Source of the DNA: Marinobacterium stanieri
Lineage (GTDB): Bacteria; Pseudomonadota; Gammaproteobacteria; Pseudomonadales; Balneatricaceae
DNA length: 64,000 bases
NCBI RefSeq assembly: GCF_900155945.1
Contig: NZ_FTMN01000007.1
Span: 124,001 to 188,000, forward strand
Direction of reading: 5' to 3'
This document shows positions 35,515 through 46,186 of this stretch, piece after piece; position 1 is the first letter of the stretch, and each line of letters opens with the position of its first letter. The position numbers were made by a program, and so were the translations under genes. The notes beneath the pieces were generated by a model. That model did no database searches. It saw only the letters and a list, made by a program, of their open reading frames with translations, and was not told the DNA's origin.

Positions 35515-36621
35515 TCAATTTCGTATCTGTCGTACGCGCCGCTGAAAACGGCGGATCTGTTGCAGATCCCATTGCAACTCTCGCCTTTCACCATCACACA
35601 GGCTGCGCGGGTCCAGCCAGTTATCCGGCACTGCACCGGCATGCCATGCCTGCAGCTGCGCATCCAGAAGCTGCGCCTGCAGATGCTCAAACGCTCGACT
35701 CAGACACCAGTGTTCATCGTCACTCAGCTGACTCTGCGTATGTAGCCACTGAAGACGCTCACGCGTACCGACTTCAGGGCATCCCTTAATAAGTGCCATC
35801 AGACGCAATGCCGCCGTGAGTGACAAAAGCCCCTGGCGCTTAAGATTAATGGCTTCAGGGTGTGGCGCCTCACGGCCATCCCCCTGCAGACGATCAAAAC
35901 GGTCCAGCGCCACCGGTGCTTCATCGAAGAGCTCTGCCATTTCATGCATGAACAGCCCGGCTTCGGCGCGCTGCTCCAGAATGGCATCACGTAGCGCCTC
36001 AGCCAAGGCTTCATCACCATAGACGGGAGCGAAGTCGAACAGGATATTGCACAACTGCACCAGCCGGACCCGCCGCGTACTCATCCAGAGCCGCATCTGC
36101 TCTCGCCACTCACTGATCGGTTTGCGCCAGAGCGGACGCGATGCCATGACATCGCCACGACAAAAAGGGATACCAGCCTGATCCAGCGTCGCAGTAAAGC
36201 GTTCAGCCAGATTGAGGAACCAGGTATCAATTTCGTTGTGGTGCTCGGGTGGGTAATCTTCGAGGATCAGACCGTTATCCTGATCCGGATGCAGCAGGCT
36301 TTCATGGCGGCCACCGGAGCCCATCACGATCACGCAGAAACTGACAGGTGGCGGCCCCCAGCCTTGAGCCTGCATCTGCTCCAGTGCCTGCTCGATGGCC
36401 TGACGGTAGCAGAGGTCATTGTGGTCACTGAGCAGAGCCGACACCAGCCAGGCCGGCAGCGAGAGGTCCAGCAACTGCTGCGCCAGCGCGGGCTGATGGT
36501 CCGGGCGGTGTTCGGGCCCCTGCTCCAGTGGAGCAAGATGGGACTGTAACGGCTCCATCACGCGGGCCACATTTGCAGCAGGTCTTGGCCCTTTAAACAG
36601 TTCACGCCAGTGGGTTTGCAT
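35515..36621 (-). CDS. DUF294 putative nucleotidyltransferase
   Basis: 368 residues of the GlnD-like DUF294 plus substrate-binding-domain family. The nucleotidyltransferase core is visible as VIVMGSGGRHESLLHPDQDNGLI (Gly-Ser motif followed by Asp-x-Asp, at about 97-119), and the C-terminal substrate-binding part has INLKRQGLLSLTAALRLMAL. Usual members begin with CBS domains; this one starts directly with a short helical region. The gene commonly travels with DnaQ-type exonuclease and symporter or kinase genes, which are just upstream here with bfd in between. Confidence 0.82.
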   Translation of the reverse strand: MQTHWRELFKGPRPAANVARVMEPLQSHLAPLEQGPEHRPDHQPALAQQLLDLSLPAWLVSALLSDHNDLCYRQAIEQALEQMQAQGWGPPPVSFCVIVMGSGGRHESLLHPDQDNGLILEDYPPEHHNEIDTWFLNLAERFTATLDQAGIPFCRGDVMASRPLWRKPISEWREQMRLWMSTRRVRLVQLCNILFDFAPVYGDEALAEALRDAILEQRAEAGLFMHEMAELFDEAPVALDRFDRLQGDGREAPHPEAINLKRQGLLSLTAALRLMALIKGCPEVGTRERLQWLHTQSQLSDDEHWCLSRAFEHLQAQLLDAQLQAWHAGAVPDNWLDPRSLCDGERRELQWDLQQIRRFQRRVRQIRN

Positions 36622-36690
36622 CCTTCCCCCTCCCTGTCCGATACACTCTTCAGCATAGAGGGGTTGGCAGGCAAATCCAGCCTGAACGGC

Positions 36691-39600
36691 TTATTCGCAG
36701 CGGCGACAGCCCGGGCCGGTAATCTGGCTGCGACCGCCACTTAACGGCTGCACTTCGATACGAGTAGAAATACGCTCTTTCAGGGCCTGAACATGGGAGA
36801 TCACACCGATCAGCTTGCCCTCCTGCTGCAAGCCAGAGAGCGTATCCAGTGCCGTTTCCAGTGCCTCTTCATCCAGAGTGCCAAACCCTTCATCGAGGAA
36901 CAGTGAATCCACGCGCACATTGCGACTGGCCATGCCGGACAGACCCAGCGCCAGCGACAGGCTGATCAGGAAGCTCTCGCCCCCCGACAGGTTCTTGGTA
37001 GAACGCACCTCACCGGCCTGATAGTTGTCGATCACATTCAGCTCAAGCGGCTGCGCCTCATCCCGTGCCAGCAGGTAGCGGTCTGACATTTTCTGCAGCT
37101 GGCGGTTGGCATGGCTTACCATCAGCTCAAAGGTCAGGCCCTGGGCGAAGTTGCGGAATTTCTTGCCATCCGCCGAGCCAATGAGCGCATGCAACTGCTC
37201 CCAACGGTCCAGCTCTCGCTGCTGGGCTGCTATGGCCTGCTGCTGTTCACCAAACTGCTGTTTTTTCGCTTCGTTATCTTTCAGCGTCTGCTGCAAGCTG
37301 CCGCGTTGCTCCAGCTGCTGTGCCTGAGTGGCTTTCAACTGCTGAAGATTGGCCAATAACTGTTGTGCCGGCTCTTCTGTCAACGCCTGCTCCTGCAAAA
37401 CGTCCAGAGCCTGCTCAGATCGGCTTTTAAGTGCATTCAGGTGTGAGGTGCGCTCCTGCAACGCCTGTGCCGTCTGCTGCAAAGCCGCCATCTGTTCACG
37501 GGGCAAAAGAGCCGCCTCGAGTGCAGCCTCATTGGCAAAGGAGCTCTGTGCCAGTGATTGAGTAAAGGCTGACTGCATCTGTTCCACTTCAGCCTCCAGT
37601 GCCTGAATACGGCTGTCGGCGTCCGTAATTTGCTGACGTCGCTGATTCAGGCTCTGCTCACTGCGGTTAAGGGCTTCACGGCATTGCTCGACCTGCTGAC
37701 GCGCCTGCGCAACAGCTTTCTCAAGGCGCTTGACCCAGTCCTCGGTATCCGTTTCCGGCGACATCTCGGCCCGCTGCTGCTGCAATTTGATTAGGGCCGC
37801 TTCGGCCGCGTCCACATCCAGGCGTTGCTGCTGACGCTGCTGTGCCTGCTGTTGCTTTTTTTGCTCGGCCTCAAGACGGTCGATGCGATCCAGACGCGCC
37901 TTTAGCTGCTTCCACTGCTCGCCGGCTTCCTGATAGGCCTGCTCCAGCCTGTCCGTATCCGGACATTCAGCCCAATCCAGCTGTTGCAGACAGGCATTGA
38001 CCGGAGCATCCAGCGCAGCCAGTTTCTGCTCAACGACCTGCCCTCGCTTTTGCCCTGTCTGTAACCGGGTATTCAATTCGGCCTGTTTAATGTCCCACTG
38101 GCGCAGTTGGGCCTGGAGTTTCTCCAGCTGCTGTTCCACCAGCTGCAGGCGTTTGCGCTCTTCGCTCAGAGCCGGTGGCTTCTCGATGCGCCAGGGGTGC
38201 TGCTCGGAGCCGCAGAGTGGACAGGGTTTGCCCGGTTCCAGTTCATGGCGTTGCTGTTCCAGATCGGCGATACGGTCCGCCAGACGCTGCATGGTGTGCA
38301 GATCCTGCTGTTCACGCTGCAACAGCTCCAACTGCTGGCGCCCCTGCTCCGCCTGTGCACTGACGTCAGCCTGCTGTGCCTGCAACGGCGCCTGATCGGC
38401 GATAAGGCCCTGCTGCTCCTGCTTCAGCTCGGCCTGTTGTCGCACCAGATTACGCAACTCGCGCAGACTCTCGCCACGAATACGCACCTGCTCCTGCTGA
38501 TCCTTGAGCTGATCACGCCCGCCTTCACTGATCGCATCCTGCAAGTCTGCCTCGGTCTTCGCCATGGCGGCCTGCAGCGCAGCCGGATCGGGCGCAGGCC
38601 CCTGCAACAGCTCTGCCGGCAGTTGAGCCTTGAGCTGCTGCCAGGCGTCACGCTTGAGGCTGACTGCATAGTCCTGCTCGCGTAGCTGCTTAATCAGGGG
38701 CTGGTGTTGCGTCAGGTTAGCCTCTGCTGCTTGATGATGCTCTTGTGCCTGCTGCAGTGCGGTGTTGGCCGTCTGGTGCGCCTGCTCCAGCGTTGGCAGC
38801 TCCTGGCGCAGTTGCTCGCCGTTTTTACGCGCCTGGTTCAAATCGGTGCGACGCTGAACCAGGGGCACGTATTCAGGCCTGAGGCTCTCGGCTTTTTGCG
38901 CCTGTTCCAGACGCTGCTGCTGAGATGCAAAGGCCTGACGTTCCTGCTCCAGATGCTGCTGATCCTGCTGCAACTTTTTGAGCTGCTCGTTTTCCTGATC
39001 CAGCTGCTGACGCCAGTGCACCAGTTTTTGCTGCTGATCGACCTGTTTCTGCTGTGCCTCAACCGCTTCATTCAAACGCGCCAGCTCACGGTTCAAGGTT
39101 TCAGCCTCTTCCTCATCCAGCAGCTTCAGGCCGGCCTGGGCCGCGCGTAGATGCTCCAGCTGCTGGCGTTCCTGCCCGCGGCGCTCATGCACTGCCACGG
39201 AGATGTCGGAATAGATGGATGTACCGGTGATCTGCTCCAGAATAGGAGCGCGCGCATCCGGGTCCGCCTGCAGGAAAGCGGCAAAACTGCCCTGCGCCAG
39301 CAGCATGGAGCGGGTAAAACGCTCGAAATCCATCCCGCTCAGGCACTCAATCAGTTCAGCCACATCCTTGATCTTGGTCGCCAGCAACTTGCCATTTTCG
39401 GCATCGGACACTTCATGACGTGGCGGCTGCAAACTGCCATCAGCCTGCTTGCGGCTTCGGTGCTGACTCCAGTGACAGCGCCAGGCACCCTGCGGGGTTT
39501 CAAAGACCACCTCGGCAAAACACTCACCGGTCTGACGCGACATTACCTCATTCTGTGCCTGGCTGATACGAGACTGTCGCGGGGTGCGCCCGTATAGTGC

Positions 39601-39756
39601 CAGACAGACCGCATCCAGCAAGGTCGACTTGCCGGCACCGGTCGGCCCCGTAATCGCGAACAGGCCATCGCTGGTATATGCCGGCCCCGTGAGATCGATT
39701 TCCCATTCGCCGGTCAGTGAGTTGAGGTTCTTGAAACGGATCTGGAGTATGCGCAT
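36691..39756 (-). CDS. sbcC: DNA repair exonuclease SbcCD, ATPase subunit SbcC
   Basis: 1021 residues. ABC-type ATPase halves at both ends: Walker A GPTGAGKSTLLDAV near residue 36, signature NLSGGESFLISL near 916 and Walker B LFLDEGFGTLDEE near 951. They are separated by a very long Gln-rich coiled coil with a central zinc hook CPLCGSEQHP near 510. With SbcD it cleaves hairpins and protein-blocked DNA ends. Unlike most genomes, sbcC is not directly after sbcD; an opposite-strand DMT transporter lies between. Confidence 0.96.
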   Translation of the reverse strand: MRILQIRFKNLNSLTGEWEIDLTGPAYTSDGLFAITGPTGAGKSTLLDAVCLALYGRTPRQSRISQAQNEVMSRQTGECFAEVVFETPQGAWRCHWSQHRSRKQADGSLQPPRHEVSDAENGKLLATKIKDVAELIECLSGMDFERFTRSMLLAQGSFAAFLQADPDARAPILEQITGTSIYSDISVAVHERRGQERQQLEHLRAAQAGLKLLDEEEAETLNRELARLNEAVEAQQKQVDQQQKLVHWRQQLDQENEQLKKLQQDQQHLEQERQAFASQQQRLEQAQKAESLRPEYVPLVQRRTDLNQARKNGEQLRQELPTLEQAHQTANTALQQAQEHHQAAEANLTQHQPLIKQLREQDYAVSLKRDAWQQLKAQLPAELLQGPAPDPAALQAAMAKTEADLQDAISEGGRDQLKDQQEQVRIRGESLRELRNLVRQQAELKQEQQGLIADQAPLQAQQADVSAQAEQGRQQLELLQREQQDLHTMQRLADRIADLEQQRHELEPGKPCPLCGSEQHPWRIEKPPALSEERKRLQLVEQQLEKLQAQLRQWDIKQAELNTRLQTGQKRGQVVEQKLAALDAPVNACLQQLDWAECPDTDRLEQAYQEAGEQWKQLKARLDRIDRLEAEQKKQQQAQQRQQQRLDVDAAEAALIKLQQQRAEMSPETDTEDWVKRLEKAVAQARQQVEQCREALNRSEQSLNQRRQQITDADSRIQALEAEVEQMQSAFTQSLAQSSFANEAALEAALLPREQMAALQQTAQALQERTSHLNALKSRSEQALDVLQEQALTEEPAQQLLANLQQLKATQAQQLEQRGSLQQTLKDNEAKKQQFGEQQQAIAAQQRELDRWEQLHALIGSADGKKFRNFAQGLTFELMVSHANRQLQKMSDRYLLARDEAQPLELNVIDNYQAGEVRSTKNLSGGESFLISLSLALGLSGMASRNVRVDSLFLDEGFGTLDEEALETALDTLSGLQQEGKLIGVISHVQALKERISTRIEVQPLSGGRSQITGPGCRRCE

Positions 39757-39828
39757 GAGGGCCCGGTTCGGTTAATTAAGGCTTCTTTGATATACTGTTC
39801 TGTTTGCCGATGAGTGCTGCGAGGGAAA

Positions 39829-40752
39829 ATGCTGCAACGGTTGCTACATCATACCCATACCCTGTCCCCGACGGAAAAAAGTATGGGAATCATTACCTTG
39901 GCCATGTTTCTTATTCCCGGCCTGGATGCCATCGCCAAGTTGCTGACAGCGGACCTGTCACCGATCCAGATCGGCTGCGTGCGCTTTGGCCTGCAGGCCT
40001 TGTTACTGGGCACCTTGCTGATCCGTTCAGACAAGATTCTGCCTGCCAGACACGTACTGCTTCGCCTGATGATGGCAGGTTTCTGGATTGCCGGTTCCGC
40101 CGGTTTCCTGTTCTGGGGCCTCAGTTATCTCCCGCTGGCCAACAACACCGCCATCTTCTTTGTCGAGCCCCTGATACTGATGCTGATATCGGCAGCGCTG
40201 CTGGGCGAAAGCATTCAGCGATATCAGTATCTGGCCGTCATTGTGGGCCTGCTGGGCGCAATGGTGGTGATACGCCCCAACTGGGAAGCCTACGGCGCGG
40301 CGGCACTCTTGCCGTTGTTGGCCGCCACCTGCTTTGCCTCCCACGTAGCAACGCTGCGCCATCTGTCCAGCCACATCGGCAGCCTCGCCTCCCAGTTCTG
40401 GATTAGCCTGTTTGCCTGCATGTGGATGGCTCTGGCGGTATTGAGCGGTGAACTGTTCGAGATCGAGTTCCTGCAATGGCGTGCCATGAATATGGAACAG
40501 AGCTCACTGCTGTTGCTGATGGCCGTTGTGGCGACACTGGCCTTTGGCCTGGTCAGTATCGCTCTGAAACGTGCCCCGGCCAGTTTGCTGGCACCTTTCC
40601 AGTATCTGGAAATCATCAGTGCCACCGCGCTCGGATATCTGATTTTCGGTGATTATCCGGATGGGCTGACCTGGCTGGGCACCTTCATCATTCTCGGTTC
40701 GGGACTGTACCTGTTTTATCGCGAACGCAGGACCCAGCAGCTGTTGCGCTGA
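39829..40752 (+). CDS. EamA/DMT-family transporter
   Basis: 307 residues in two repeats of five membrane helices (EamA domains), from IITLAMFLIPGLDAIAKLL to TWLGTFIILGSGLYLFY. A GAGGG just before ATG 39829 supports that start; GTG 39814 is an alternative. Substrate unknown. Its stop codon abuts the sbcD stop codon with no gap, and its start is divergent from sbcC, so it splits the usual sbcDC operon. Confidence 0.88.
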   Translation: MLQRLLHHTHTLSPTEKSMGIITLAMFLIPGLDAIAKLLTADLSPIQIGCVRFGLQALLLGTLLIRSDKILPARHVLLRLMMAGFWIAGSAGFLFWGLSYLPLANNTAIFFVEPLILMLISAALLGESIQRYQYLAVIVGLLGAMVVIRPNWEAYGAAALLPLLAATCFASHVATLRHLSSHIGSLASQFWISLFACMWMALAVLSGELFEIEFLQWRAMNMEQSSLLLLMAVVATLAFGLVSIALKRAPASLLAPFQYLEIISATALGYLIFGDYPDGLTWLGTFIILGSGLYLFYRERRTQQLLR

Positions 40753-42108
40753 TTATTCAGCGCGCTGGTCCTCTTCTGCCATGGATTGCATCAAGCCGTG
40801 GAACAACCGTGTCAGTTCGGACTGCTGTTCTGCGGGCACCTGATGCGCTTCCAGGGCACGGGCAAAAACGTCCGCCGGCTGCAATTCATCCAGCGTTTCC
40901 TGCTCGGTCTGGCGTGACAACACCCGCTCAACCACACGGTTGTTTCGCACCCTCAAAATACGCAAGGCAGTATCGGCCACCTGCTGGTCCAGCCAGTCGC
41001 GCAGATCCGCTGCAACCTGCTCACCCTCGTACTGGATTTCGAGCCAGATCGATTCCTTCTCCTGCGCCAGCCGTGTCAGCTCATCTTCCAGTTTATTCTG
41101 GTCACCACTGAGCCGTTCGAGACGCTGGAACCTTGGGATCTCCAATAGTTCAAGCTGATGTGCCCTGCCCTCAAACTGGAGCAGGCAAAGGCTCTTCTGC
41201 TGTTTGGCCTCGCCAAACCCCATCGGCAGGGGCGAGCCGCTATAGCGGATATGCTCACAACCGGCGACCGCCTGGGGAACATGCAGGTGACCCAGCGCCA
41301 CGTAATCCAGACAGTCAGGAAAGGCATCCACCCCAACCTGCGCAAGCGACCCCACATAAAGATCACGCACGCCATCCCCATCCAGGGTCTTGCCACCCGC
41401 CGCAAACAGATGACCCATACCGATCATCGGGATCTCGGCCCCCAGCTCTGTACGCAGCTGTTCGGATGCTGCGCAGACCCGGGCATAATGCTCGCGGATG
41501 CCGGCAACCAGTTTACGGTCCTTGTCTTCCAGGCTTTCGCCCGCTTCAGCCTGTCGGATATCACGGTCGCGCAGGTAAGGTACTGCACAGATAATCGCTT
41601 CGGGCTCGCCCTGGCTATCGCGCAGCAGCACAACCTCATCGGCGGGCTGGTCGCAGGCGGCGCCGACAACATGGACATCCAGCGCCTTGAGCAGCTGCGC
41701 CGGTGCATCGAGAAAACTGGGCGAGTCATGGTTGCCGCCGATAATGACCACATGCCGGCAGGATGAGGCCGCAACGCCATTGAGGAAACGGTAATACAAC
41801 GCCTGCGCCCGGTTACTAGGCGTGGTGGTATCAAACAGATCCCCGGCAATCAGCAGCACATCGATCTGCTGTTGCTTCACTTGCTCCAACATCCAGTCCA
41901 GAAACGCCGCAAACTCCTCATAGCGCTTTTGTCCATAGAGCAAACGCCCCAGGTGCCAGTCAGAGCTGTGCAGCACACGTAGAGGCCGGTCAGTGTTGTC
42001 AGCACCAGGCTTTTGCACCTCTTCGGTGGCTGGTACAGCGTTCTCCGTCACCGGGTCCGCTTCAGGCTCCGGCAGGTCGAACAGTGAAGGTTGTTCTGCC
42101 ACGGTCAT
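40753..42108 (-). CDS. sbcD: DNA repair exonuclease SbcCD, nuclease subunit SbcD
   Basis: 451 residues. Metallophosphoesterase motifs are complete: [24 protein letters not shown] and ALGHLHVPQ. Before the catalytic domain is a 42-residue acidic extension starting [18 protein letters not shown] fits the beta-clamp-binding pentapeptide pattern, which suggests recruitment to the replication clamp (inference). It overlaps yjbQ by 4 bases (ATGA). Ends tail-to-tail with the DMT gene. Confidence 0.95.
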   Translation of the reverse strand: MTVAEQPSLFDLPEPEADPVTENAVPATEEVQKPGADNTDRPLRVLHSSDWHLGRLLYGQKRYEEFAAFLDWMLEQVKQQQIDVLLIAGDLFDTTTPSNRAQALYYRFLNGVAASSCRHVVIIGGNHDSPSFLDAPAQLLKALDVHVVGAACDQPADEVVLLRDSQGEPEAIICAVPYLRDRDIRQAEAGESLEDKDRKLVAGIREHYARVCAASEQLRTELGAEIPMIGMGHLFAAGGKTLDGDGVRDLYVGSLAQVGVDAFPDCLDYVALGHLHVPQAVAGCEHIRYSGSPLPMGFGEAKQQKSLCLLQFEGRAHQLELLEIPRFQRLERLSGDQNKLEDELTRLAQEKESIWLEIQYEGEQVAADLRDWLDQQVADTALRILRVRNNRVVERVLSRQTEQETLDELQPADVFARALEAHQVPAEQQSELTRLFHGLMQSMAEEDQRAE

Positions 42109-42524
42109 TCTCCCTGCAAAGTGGCCAGAATACGGCGACTACCGCCATGGTCGCGGTGCTCGCCCAGATAAATGCCCTGCCAGGTGCCCAGATTGAGCCG
42201 GCCATTGGTGATCGGCAGCATCAGGCTTACCCCCAGAATGCTGCTTTTGAAGTGTGCTGGCAGGTCGTCGGGCCCTTCATAGGTATGCTGGTAGTAAGGC
42301 TCGTTTTCGGGCACCGCACGATTGAAAAAGGCCTCAAAGTCCGAACGTACGGTGGGGTCAGCATTTTCATTCAGGGTAAGGCTGGCCGAGGTATGCTGCA
42401 GTAACAGGTGCAACAGGCCGGTTTTCACTTTCCTGAGTTCAGGCAATGCCTGCTCGATTTCATCGGTAACCAGATGAAAGCCGCGCTGACGGGCGCGCAG
42501 CTGAATGGTGTGCTGATGCCACAT
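42105..42524 (-). CDS. yjbQ: YjbQ/UPF0047 family protein
   Basis: 139 residues with the full family pattern: [18 protein letters not shown], the [19 protein letters not shown] segment and [18 protein letters not shown]. The conserved His and Asp residues probably bind metal. Members show weak thiamine-phosphate-synthase-like activity in E. coli, but the real role is unknown. First of a two-gene unit with sbcD. Confidence 0.92.
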   Translation of the reverse strand: MWHQHTIQLRARQRGFHLVTDEIEQALPELRKVKTGLLHLLLQHTSASLTLNENADPTVRSDFEAFFNRAVPENEPYYQHTYEGPDDLPAHFKSSILGVSLMLPITNGRLNLGTWQGIYLGEHRDHGGSRRILATLQGE

Positions 42525-42620
42525 ATCTCTCTCCTGCCAAGTGCGGGCAGTGTAACGTAAAACCTGCCGGGGCTGCAGATGGGCAAAAGTGACGAGACTA
42601 ACGAGAGACCAGCGGGATAT

Positions 42621-42650
42621 GAAAAAGCCCGCCGGTTTCAGCCGGCGGGC
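42621..42650 (-). terminator. Rho-independent terminator after the monooxygenase gene
   Basis: Minus strand GCCCGCCGGC-TGAA-ACCGGCGGGC stem of about 10 bp followed by TTTTTC, 28 bases past the stop. Confidence 0.85.
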
Positions 42651-42678
42651 CTGGTACTTGTTTGAACCCCAGAAGTTG

Positions 42679-44613
42679 TTATTCCTGTTCGATCATGAAC
42701 ACATCAAAAAACTTCGCCAGCTCCTCATGTGCACTGACAGGCAAGATGGCAGCGATATGCTGGTCAGGCCTTACGATCACGACACAGCCCTGGGAGCGGT
42801 CAATGCCGCGCAGGTCGTAGATGTCGTTTCCTTCTTCAGCATGGAAGACTTTTTCATAGTCACGCAGGCCGTACTTGCCTTTCGCAGGCCAGAGGTAATC
42901 CGGCAGGTCCTGCATTGACAAGTCCTGCTGCTGGAAAACGGCATAGGTATCGATAACAGAATCAATATCAGCGCCCTTCGGCGTGTATTTCAGTACCGGT
43001 GAAGACGCATCACTGGCCAGGAAATCGATGAACTTGTAAGCCTCTGATGAGGTATCCGTCGGGGTTTGCTTGTCGCCAAACAGGAAGATGCGCCAGCGGC
43101 CATCCGCTTTTACCAGATGCCCAAGGTGCTGGACTCTTCCGTCGGCCACGCGTGTCGCTTCCGCCGAATGGAAACGCTGGCCGATATGGTAGCCCGTCGC
43201 CAGATGCTGGTTTTCCTGTCCCGTGCAGATATAGGACGGGAAATACTCGATGGATGTCCCGGCAACAAAACCACTTTGCCGCTTCATAAAGGCTTCGATT
43301 TTGGCCGTATCGACTTTAGCCTGGTCGGAATCATCACCGGCAGTCGGCCGTGTGGCCACCAGTCTGGACAGCTCGCGGTCAGCGTCGATCAACTGCTGCG
43401 CTACCTTACGTCGTTCCGGGCCATAGGTGCTCAGTAGTTTCGGATGGCATTTACCCTGAAGTACAGAGGCCAGCTTCCAGCCCAGATTGAAGGTATCAGG
43501 CAAGGAGGTGTTCAAGCCCCAGCCCCCTTTCGGGCTGTGCGTGTGACAGGCATCACCGGCGACAAACCCGCGAGGTATAACCTCTTCCGGGCTATCCACG
43601 GGGCGGTTATCAAAGCGTTCGGCGATGCGCTGCCCCACCTCATAAATGGACCACCAGGCTACTTCTTTTACATCCAGGGTATAGGGATGGAAAATCTTCT
43701 GCGCCTTGGCGATGAGGTCTTGCTCGGTCAGCTTCACATCCGATGCACGCTTGTCCTTGCCCAGCAGGTCCAGCTCCACATAGAACCGGCACAGGTAGCC
43801 GCCTTCACGGGGAATGGTCATGACCGCGCCGTGATTCTTTGACTGGATAAAGCTTTTGATACGGATATCCGGGAAGTCTGTGTTCAGCAGGATGTCCATG
43901 ACGCCCCAGGCCTTGTTGGCGGAATCGCCCAGCAGCGGGATCTCCATGCTCTTGCGAACCTTGCTTCTGGCGCCATCGGTGCCAACGACAAAACGCGCTT
44001 TCACGGTTTCGGTCTTGCCGGCGCCTTCATCGTCACAGCACTTGAACGTCGCCGTGATAGGGTAAGCCTCAAGATCCTGCGTCAGGCTGTCATCAATGGT
44101 CATCTCCACCAGCTCACGGCTGTAATGGGGGCGCAGGTGAGTGACGGACCTTTCCATACCGTCCAGCAACAGTTCATGCAGGCGGGCCTGATTCACAATG
44201 CCATGGGTAAACTCGGACAACCCGGCACGGGCATCAGCAACTTTATGGGTGCGCTTGATGTTCTCGGGATTAGCCTCGTCAGGCTCCCAAAAGGTGTTTT
44301 GTTTCAGCTGGTAGGTCTCTTTCACCACCATTTCGCTGCTGTTAAAGGCTTCCATGATCTCCATGGTGCGACAGGAAATGCCATCTGCACGCCCGAACAG
44401 CAGAGGACCAGCTGCCATATCAACAATGCATGTCTTGATATCCGGGAACTCGGACAGCTGGCGCGCCATCGTTAAACCCGCAGGGCCAGTGCCGACGATC
44501 AGGACATCTACCTCATCAGGCAGGTCCTCTATCGGTGGGTTGGGATAAGGTTCTCGAACCTCATCAGGAACCTCGTAATTGCCGGGTTTGAAACCATTCA
44601 GATGATATTGCAT
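42679..44613 (-). CDS. FAD-dependent aromatic monooxygenase (phenol hydroxylase/3-hydroxybenzoate 4-monooxygenase type)
   Basis: 644 residues, group A flavoprotein hydroxylase. FAD loop [14 protein letters not shown] at about 40-53, the [16 protein letters not shown] segment, [16 protein letters not shown] (DG motif), and [19 protein letters not shown] for the second FAD contact. The last 170 residues form the thioredoxin-like phenol hydroxylase dimerisation domain ([11 protein letters not shown]). The opening [13 protein letters not shown] is like MobA, which makes protocatechuate from 3-hydroxybenzoate; phenol 2-monooxygenase is the other possibility. No ring-cleavage genes are in the window. 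AGGA lies 9 bases before the ATG. Confidence 0.85.
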   Translation of the reverse strand: MQYHLNGFKPGNYEVPDEVREPYPNPPIEDLPDEVDVLIVGTGPAGLTMARQLSEFPDIKTCIVDMAAGPLLFGRADGISCRTMEIMEAFNSSEMVVKETYQLKQNTFWEPDEANPENIKRTHKVADARAGLSEFTHGIVNQARLHELLLDGMERSVTHLRPHYSRELVEMTIDDSLTQDLEAYPITATFKCCDDEGAGKTETVKARFVVGTDGARSKVRKSMEIPLLGDSANKAWGVMDILLNTDFPDIRIKSFIQSKNHGAVMTIPREGGYLCRFYVELDLLGKDKRASDVKLTEQDLIAKAQKIFHPYTLDVKEVAWWSIYEVGQRIAERFDNRPVDSPEEVIPRGFVAGDACHTHSPKGGWGLNTSLPDTFNLGWKLASVLQGKCHPKLLSTYGPERRKVAQQLIDADRELSRLVATRPTAGDDSDQAKVDTAKIEAFMKRQSGFVAGTSIEYFPSYICTGQENQHLATGYHIGQRFHSAEATRVADGRVQHLGHLVKADGRWRIFLFGDKQTPTDTSSEAYKFIDFLASDASSPVLKYTPKGADIDSVIDTYAVFQQQDLSMQDLPDYLWPAKGKYGLRDYEKVFHAEEGNDIYDLRGIDRSQGCVVIVRPDQHIAAILPVSAHEELAKFFDVFMIEQE

Positions 44614-44904
44614 TACTCAATTTCCTCGCTTATGGCCCTGCTGTTACTGTAATAATTATTAATTAATATCTTAATAGTTATTCCAGAGAAAGCGGTTCAA
44701 TGCAACGGTGTATTCATGCAACCATTCTCTCCCTGACATCAGCTCTACCCTGCCATCGGGATTCAGCCAAGCCAGGCTAGACAGGAATCTACTGAAAAGA
44801 ATAGACGATATGACCTGTCCCGACACCTGACCCTGCGGATATGGAATCGCTACGGGCAGTATCTTCAGACCGCCTTTCCTACGTAGCCAGCACCCGCATT
44901 GGTT

Positions 44905-46062
44905 CTAAACCAGCACGCTTGCCAAACGACGCACCGCTTCTCTCAGCGTACCCGGCGTCTCATGGCTGAAATTGAGCCGTATGGCTGAGACCGGTGACTC
45001 AGCCTGAGGAGATTCTGAAGCGGGAAAAAACGCATTACCCGGCACGATGGCAACACCCTTTGCCAGTGCCTCTTTGGCAACGGCAAGTGGGTCACGGCCT
45101 GGCAGTTGGAGCCAAGCAAACATGCCACCCTCGACCGGTTCAACGATGGCCTCCTGCCCAAGATAATCCGACAGGGCTGACACCAGCGCCTGATAGCGCT
45201 CGCGGTAGATTCCGCAAAGTTGCCGGAGGTACGCAGGAAATGCTGGATGTGCGAGAAGATCCAACAACAAGGCCTGCATCGGTATGCTGGTGTGCAGATC
45301 CGATGCCTGCTTCACCTTTAGCAACGGCGCGAGCCAGTCTTCGGGGGCGCTGAGCACACCCAAACGCATACCGGGTGTCGAGATTTTCGAGAACGACCGC
45401 AATACCATCGCACGTTCGGGGCAGAAGGATGCAACCAAAGGCAGCTGCTGACCGGCAAAACGCAATTCCCGATAAGGGGCATCTTCGATCAGGGCAACCT
45501 CATATTGACGGCACAGCGCTGCCACCTGCTTTCTGATATCCAATGTCCAGCTCACCCCGGTCGGGTTATGGAAGTCAGGTACGGCGTAGAACAGCTTCAC
45601 CTTGCCGGATGCGAATAACAACTCCAGCTGGCTCAGGTTTGGCCCGGTGGGGTTTTGCTCAACCGGATGAATAGACGCACCCGCCAGTGCAAAAACCTGC
45701 AAAGCCCCCGGATAACAGGGCGCCTCCATTGCGACGCCATCTGCCGGATTCAGAAACGCACGAGCGATAAGGTCGAGCCCTTGCTGGGAACCGCTGCACA
45801 CGAGCATCTGATGGCCGGATGCCACTCTGTAATGCTCATCCAGATAGTCCAGCAGCGGCTTGTACCCACGCGTCTCACCATATTGAAACAGTGCGGGCGT
45901 ATCCGGCATCTTTGCGAAGCCCTCTGCCATTAAGGACAGGGGAAAATGATCTGACGCAGGCAGACCGCCGGCCAGTGAAATAACGCCTTCGGTAGTAGCT
46001 GCCGCCAATATTTCGCGAATGTAAGATGGCTGAATCTGTTGTAAATGTTTGGCTGTTTGCAT
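44905..46062 (-). CDS. PLP-dependent class I/II aminotransferase (2-aminoadipate/LysN-like)
   Basis: 385 residues. PLP-lysine in SFSKISTPGMRLG (near 225), VPDFHNPTGVSW and EDAPYRELRF, and substrate Arg in AIRLNFSH near the C-terminus. The fold-type I subfamily with ISLAGGLPASDHFP at the start includes LysN-type 2-aminoadipate and broad aminotransferases. ATG 46062 has AGGAGGG 7 bases upstream; the frame opens to 46119 without support. It is divergent from an AraC-GyrI regulator that may control it. Confidence 0.87.
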   Translation of the reverse strand: MQTAKHLQQIQPSYIREILAAATTEGVISLAGGLPASDHFPLSLMAEGFAKMPDTPALFQYGETRGYKPLLDYLDEHYRVASGHQMLVCSGSQQGLDLIARAFLNPADGVAMEAPCYPGALQVFALAGASIHPVEQNPTGPNLSQLELLFASGKVKLFYAVPDFHNPTGVSWTLDIRKQVAALCRQYEVALIEDAPYRELRFAGQQLPLVASFCPERAMVLRSFSKISTPGMRLGVLSAPEDWLAPLLKVKQASDLHTSIPMQALLLDLLAHPAFPAYLRQLCGIYRERYQALVSALSDYLGQEAIVEPVEGGMFAWLQLPGRDPLAVAKEALAKGVAIVPGNAFFPASESPQAESPVSAIRLNFSHETPGTLREAVRRLASVLV

Positions 46063-46186
46063 GGTAAACCCTCCTTGTCCGGCCATACTACTCAGGCCCA
46101 GCCAGCCAGGCTTGTCCATATATAAGGCTTTATTTGCTTATTTATGCTTAACTATTTGTCTATTTATGCTTTTTAAATAACGACTC

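Noticed and set aside
44614-44904. 291-base gap between the aminotransferase and monooxygenase genes
   Set aside because: A+T-rich near the monooxygenase start and otherwise featureless; no gene, terminator or clear promoter could be supported.
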